Translations under genes and position numbers: made by a program
Part shown: piece after piece, positions 61,404 through 64,000 of the stretch
How positions within the stretch are numbered: the stretch's first letter is position 1
How the letters are laid out: the number at the start of each line of letters is the position of its first letter
Notes under the pieces: model-generated
Told to the model about the DNA's origin: nothing
The model's database searches: none
What the model saw: only the letters and a program-made list of their open reading frames with translations
DNA from: Turicibacter faecis
Lineage (GTDB): Bacteria; Bacillota_I; Bacilli_A; MOL361; Turicibacteraceae
Assembly: GCF_037076425.1 (NCBI RefSeq)
Contig: NZ_AP028127.1
Location: forward strand, 960,001 to 1,024,000
Direction: 5' to 3'
Length of the DNA stretch: 64,000 nt

Positions 61404-63113
61404 ATGACAGAAGTAGCACGTAAATGGTGGAAGGAAGGCGTAGGTTATCAAATCTATCCAAAAAGTTTTTGCGATAGTAATGGGGACGGAATTGGTGACT
61501 TACAAGGAATTATTAGTAAATTAGACTATTTAGCCCATTTAGGGATTAATATTATTTGGTTATGTCCTGTTTACCAATCACCAATGGATGATAACGGATA
61601 CGATGTGTCAGATTATTATCAAATTGCAAAAGAATTTGGTAGTATTGAAGACTTTAAAATTTTATTAAATGAAGCTAAAAAGCGTGGAATTAAAATTGTA
61701 ATGGACCTTGTATTAAATCATACGAGCGATGAACATCCTTGGTTCGTTGAGGCGCGTCAATCAGTAGATAGTCCATACCGTGATTATTACATTTGGCAAA
61801 AAGGGAAAACCGATGAGTGGGGAAATGAAACTGAGCCAACGAACTGGGCTTCATTTTTTACACCTTCATGTTGGGAAAAAGACGAACAAACCAACGAGTA
61901 TTACATGCACATCTTCTCTCGTAAAATGCCAGACTTAAACTGGGCAAATGATAAGATGCGTGAATCATTATATGAAATGGTTAAATGGTGGTTAGAGTTA
62001 GGAATTGATGGCTTCCGTGTAGATGCTGTAGCCCATTTAGATCGCGACTTCTCATTTACTGATTCACATATGCCAAGTCATGGGAAATATAAAGAAGATT
62101 GGTCAAAATTCTCTAACATGCCACTTGTTCATACTTACTTAAAAGAGTTAAATGAAAAAGTGTTATCTCATTATGATATTTTTACAGTTGGTGAAGTTGG
62201 CGGAGGAGCGGATGTTAATGAGGCGCTTAAATACGCGGCGTATGATTCAAAAGAATTAGACATGGTATTTACGTTTGATCACTGCTGGGCAAACAATGGA
62301 TATGACTCATTAAATGAAACATGGACTAATCGTGTGAACTTATATGACTTAAAACAAGTGTTTAAAAAATGGCAATTAGGATTACAAAATCGTGCTTGGA
62401 ATCCACTTTATTGGTTAAACCACGATCATCCGCGTGTGATGTCACAATACGGTGAGGCAACACATTACCATAAAGAATCAGGAAAAATGTTAGCGACGTC
62501 ATTATTAATGATGTGGGGAACACCATTTATCTATAACGGTGAGGAAATTGGGATGACAAACGCGGATCATTTAACATTTGATGATTATCATGATGTTTCG
62601 ACAATTGAAAAAATTAAGAAATTATTAGGGGAAGGGCACCCAACGGAATTGATTGAACGTTATATTAAAGTGACTTCTCGTGATAATGCGCGAACACCAA
62701 TGCAATGGGATCAAACGGAAAATGGTGGGTTTACAACGGGAACACCATGGATGAAAGTTAATCCAAATTATCAAACGATTAATGTGGCTTCACAATTAGA
62801 GGACGAAGATTCATTATTTAATCACTATCGCCGTTTAATTGAGTTAAGACGTTTTAGTGACTATAAAGATATCATCGTTTATGGGGATTACCAGTTAGTA
62901 GGTGAGCATCATCCAAATGTATACGCATATGTAAGAACATATGGGGATCGTCGATTATTAATCGTATCAAACTTCTTTGAAAAACCAACAACTATTTGTT
63001 TACCAGATTTAACAGCTAAACAAATGGTCATCTCAAACTATAAAGATTCATCAATGCATTTACCATGTTTAGAGTTAAGAGCTTATGAATCAATTGTTTT
63101 TGAATTAGTTTAA
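61404..63113 (+). CDS. GH13 alpha-glucosidase, second copy
   Basis: A 569-residue paralogue of the 54.6-kb enzyme. WWKEGVGYQIYPKSF, NHTSDEHPWF, nucleophile Asp207 in GFRVDAV, Glu264 in GEVGG and Asp341 in LNHDHPRV are intact. It differs by a longer loop after the nucleophile and the LNHDHPR motif, which is typical of oligo-1,6-glucosidases and trehalose-6-phosphate hydrolases. No permease is adjacent on this side. A related operator upstream suggests co-regulation with the 54.6-kb operon. Confidence 0.9.
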   Translation: MTEVARKWWKEGVGYQIYPKSFCDSNGDGIGDLQGIISKLDYLAHLGINIIWLCPVYQSPMDDNGYDVSDYYQIAKEFGSIEDFKILLNEAKKRGIKIVMDLVLNHTSDEHPWFVEARQSVDSPYRDYYIWQKGKTDEWGNETEPTNWASFFTPSCWEKDEQTNEYYMHIFSRKMPDLNWANDKMRESLYEMVKWWLELGIDGFRVDAVAHLDRDFSFTDSHMPSHGKYKEDWSKFSNMPLVHTYLKELNEKVLSHYDIFTVGEVGGGADVNEALKYAAYDSKELDMVFTFDHCWANNGYDSLNETWTNRVNLYDLKQVFKKWQLGLQNRAWNPLYWLNHDHPRVMSQYGEATHYHKESGKMLATSLLMMWGTPFIYNGEEIGMTNADHLTFDDYHDVSTIEKIKKLLGEGHPTELIERYIKVTSRDNARTPMQWDQTENGGFTTGTPWMKVNPNYQTINVASQLEDEDSLFNHYRRLIELRRFSDYKDIIVYGDYQLVGEHHPNVYAYVRTYGDRRLLIVSNFFEKPTTICLPDLTAKQMVISNYKDSSMHLPCLELRAYESIVFELV

Positions 63114-63139
63114 TTAATACTATTAATGTGCAAAACTAC

Positions 63140-64000
63140 TTCCAATTAATTTCCAGCTATAAAATACCAGTAAAAAAAGAAAAAACATTAACTTAAATCC
63201 CTGTATAATTAAGTCTCCTACAACCAATTAACGAGGGGGAATTAAGTTAATGTTCATGGATAGTATTATATCAGATTCAAATTCAATTTTCAAATTTTTA
63301 AAACAACTTGATTTAGATTTATTCTTATCTAAACCTCAGTTTAATCATGTTAACCAGTTTCTAAACTTGATGATTCAGGAAAATTATCAGGGGAAAATCT
63401 CTGCCGTTAAACACTGTCATCGGACAAGTTTTGGACGATTTTTAACGGATAGTCCTTGGGATGAGGAGGCGATCAGTCACCAGATTCAAACCTATGTTTT
63501 ATCCTGTATCTATCAGCGTTCTTATCAAACTCAACAACCTATTTACGTGATGGTTGATGATACGACTTGTGTTAAAACTAAACCTTCGTCACGGGCAACA
63601 CATCCTATTCAAGGATGTAGCTGGCACTTTTCTCATCTTCATCATCAACACGTTTATGGTCATCAATTTGTCGCCTTGATGCTTCAATGTGAGGATTTAA
63701 TTCTTCCTTATCAAATCATTCCCTATGAAAAAGAGAAACAGAGTAAAATCGAACTCGTTCGAAGAGCTCTGATGGAATTACCCAAACCTCCCTATAAAGG
63801 CTATGTCTTAGCGGATAGTTGGTATACGTGTGAAGCTCTCCTTCAAACGGCTAAGCAAGTCGGGTTTCATTATTTAGGAGCGATTAAAACGAATCGAATC
63901 ATTCTTCCTAAAGGTTACCGTCCCAACGGAATTCAACTGAAACAATTTGCGAAAACATTATCCCTTCATGATCTCGACTTAGTGACCGTCGGATCTGAGC
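63140..64000 (+). mobile_element. Partial insertion sequence at the right edge
   Basis: Defined by the transposase frame. The left terminal inverted repeat must lie between 63114 and 63249 but cannot be confirmed without the right end; the left boundary given is approximate. Confidence 0.6.
63250..64000 (+). CDS. IS transposase (IS4/IS701-like DDE), cut by window end
   Basis: ATG 63250 opens a frame of 250 codons that runs off the window. YVMVDDTTCVKTKP supplies the first catalytic Asp region. GCSWHFSHLHHQHVYGHQFVALML and YVLADSWYTCEALLQ (second Asp) are typical of the DDE_5 / IS701-IS4 transposases. The third acid and the right end are outside. GAGGGGG lies upstream. The insertion follows the GH13 gene without disrupting it. 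Confidence 0.85.
   Translation, partial: MFMDSIISDSNSIFKFLKQLDLDLFLSKPQFNHVNQFLNLMIQENYQGKISAVKHCHRTSFGRFLTDSPWDEEAISHQIQTYVLSCIYQRSYQTQQPIYVMVDDTTCVKTKPSSRATHPIQGCSWHFSHLHHQHVYGHQFVALMLQCEDLILPYQIIPYEKEKQSKIELVRRALMELPKPPYKGYVLADSWYTCEALLQTAKQVGFHYLGAIKTNRIILPKGYRPNGIQLKQFAKTLSLHDLDLVTVGSE

Noticed and set aside
1-64000. tRNA and rRNA genes
   Set aside because: I saw no cloverleaf with GGTTCGA-type T arm or rRNA core sequences anywhere in the window.

Overview
The window looks like chromosome from a spore-forming, low-GC Firmicute. The spo0A/spoIVB/spoIIM genes, strong AAAGGAGG-type ribosome binding sites, long U-tract terminators and Bacillus-like gene order support this. A Turicibacter or Erysipelotrichia-like gut bacterium is my best guess; that is inference, not read directly.

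Layout. 1-12030: a partial gene, a GT32-type glycosyltransferase, exoA, several unrecognised envelope proteins, an alpha/beta hydrolase, a DedA protein, gshA, a gate-domain membrane transporter behind a structured leader, and an EEP-fold hydrolase. 12050-13960: no protein genes, but seven tandem non-coding RNA units, each with its own extended -10 promoter, two conserved hairpins, a CU-rich single-stranded stretch and an intrinsic terminator. This is the most unusual part of the window. 14030-20810: M32 carboxypeptidase, two GNAT proteins, a GH32 sucrase, mgsA, murI and a divergent small acid-soluble spore protein. 21150-25565: an oppBCDF oligopeptide ABC transporter operon without a binding protein. 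25700-30175: an amidase, a small spore-like protein, a HAD phosphatase and feoAB on the minus strand.

30460-41270 is the conserved asp23(yqhY)-nusB-xseA-xseB-ispA-dxs-tlyA-recN-spoIVB-spo0A block. It is as in Bacillus but lacks folD and argR/ahrC. After a GHL10 hydrolase and dinB comes nudF-spoIIM-fur-xerD-deoB, again Bacillus order. Here about 2.16 kb has been inserted between nudF and spoIIM, leaving a 194-bp duplicate of the nudF 3' end.

51435-63113: a CehA-like PHP protein, a Dabb protein, a PfkB sugar kinase, and an alpha-glucoside module (GH13 glucosidase, PTS EIICB, EEP hydrolase). Then follow an HNH-repeat protein, a Cys/Gly-rich repeat protein, a two-repeat lipoprotein and a second GH13 glucosidase. 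The right edge enters an IS transposase that runs off the window.

Shared regulatory sites tie parts together. LacI-type palindromes (GTAACCGGTTAC and relatives) lie near both GH13 genes and, as a pair, downstream of the 18.4-kb GNAT gene. Two Spo0A boxes precede spo0A, one overlapping the -35. The RNA array's C-rich loops could pair with GGGGGATG-type ribosome binding sites, several of which occur here (oppD, the second GH13 gene, the 1321 gene); this link is inference.
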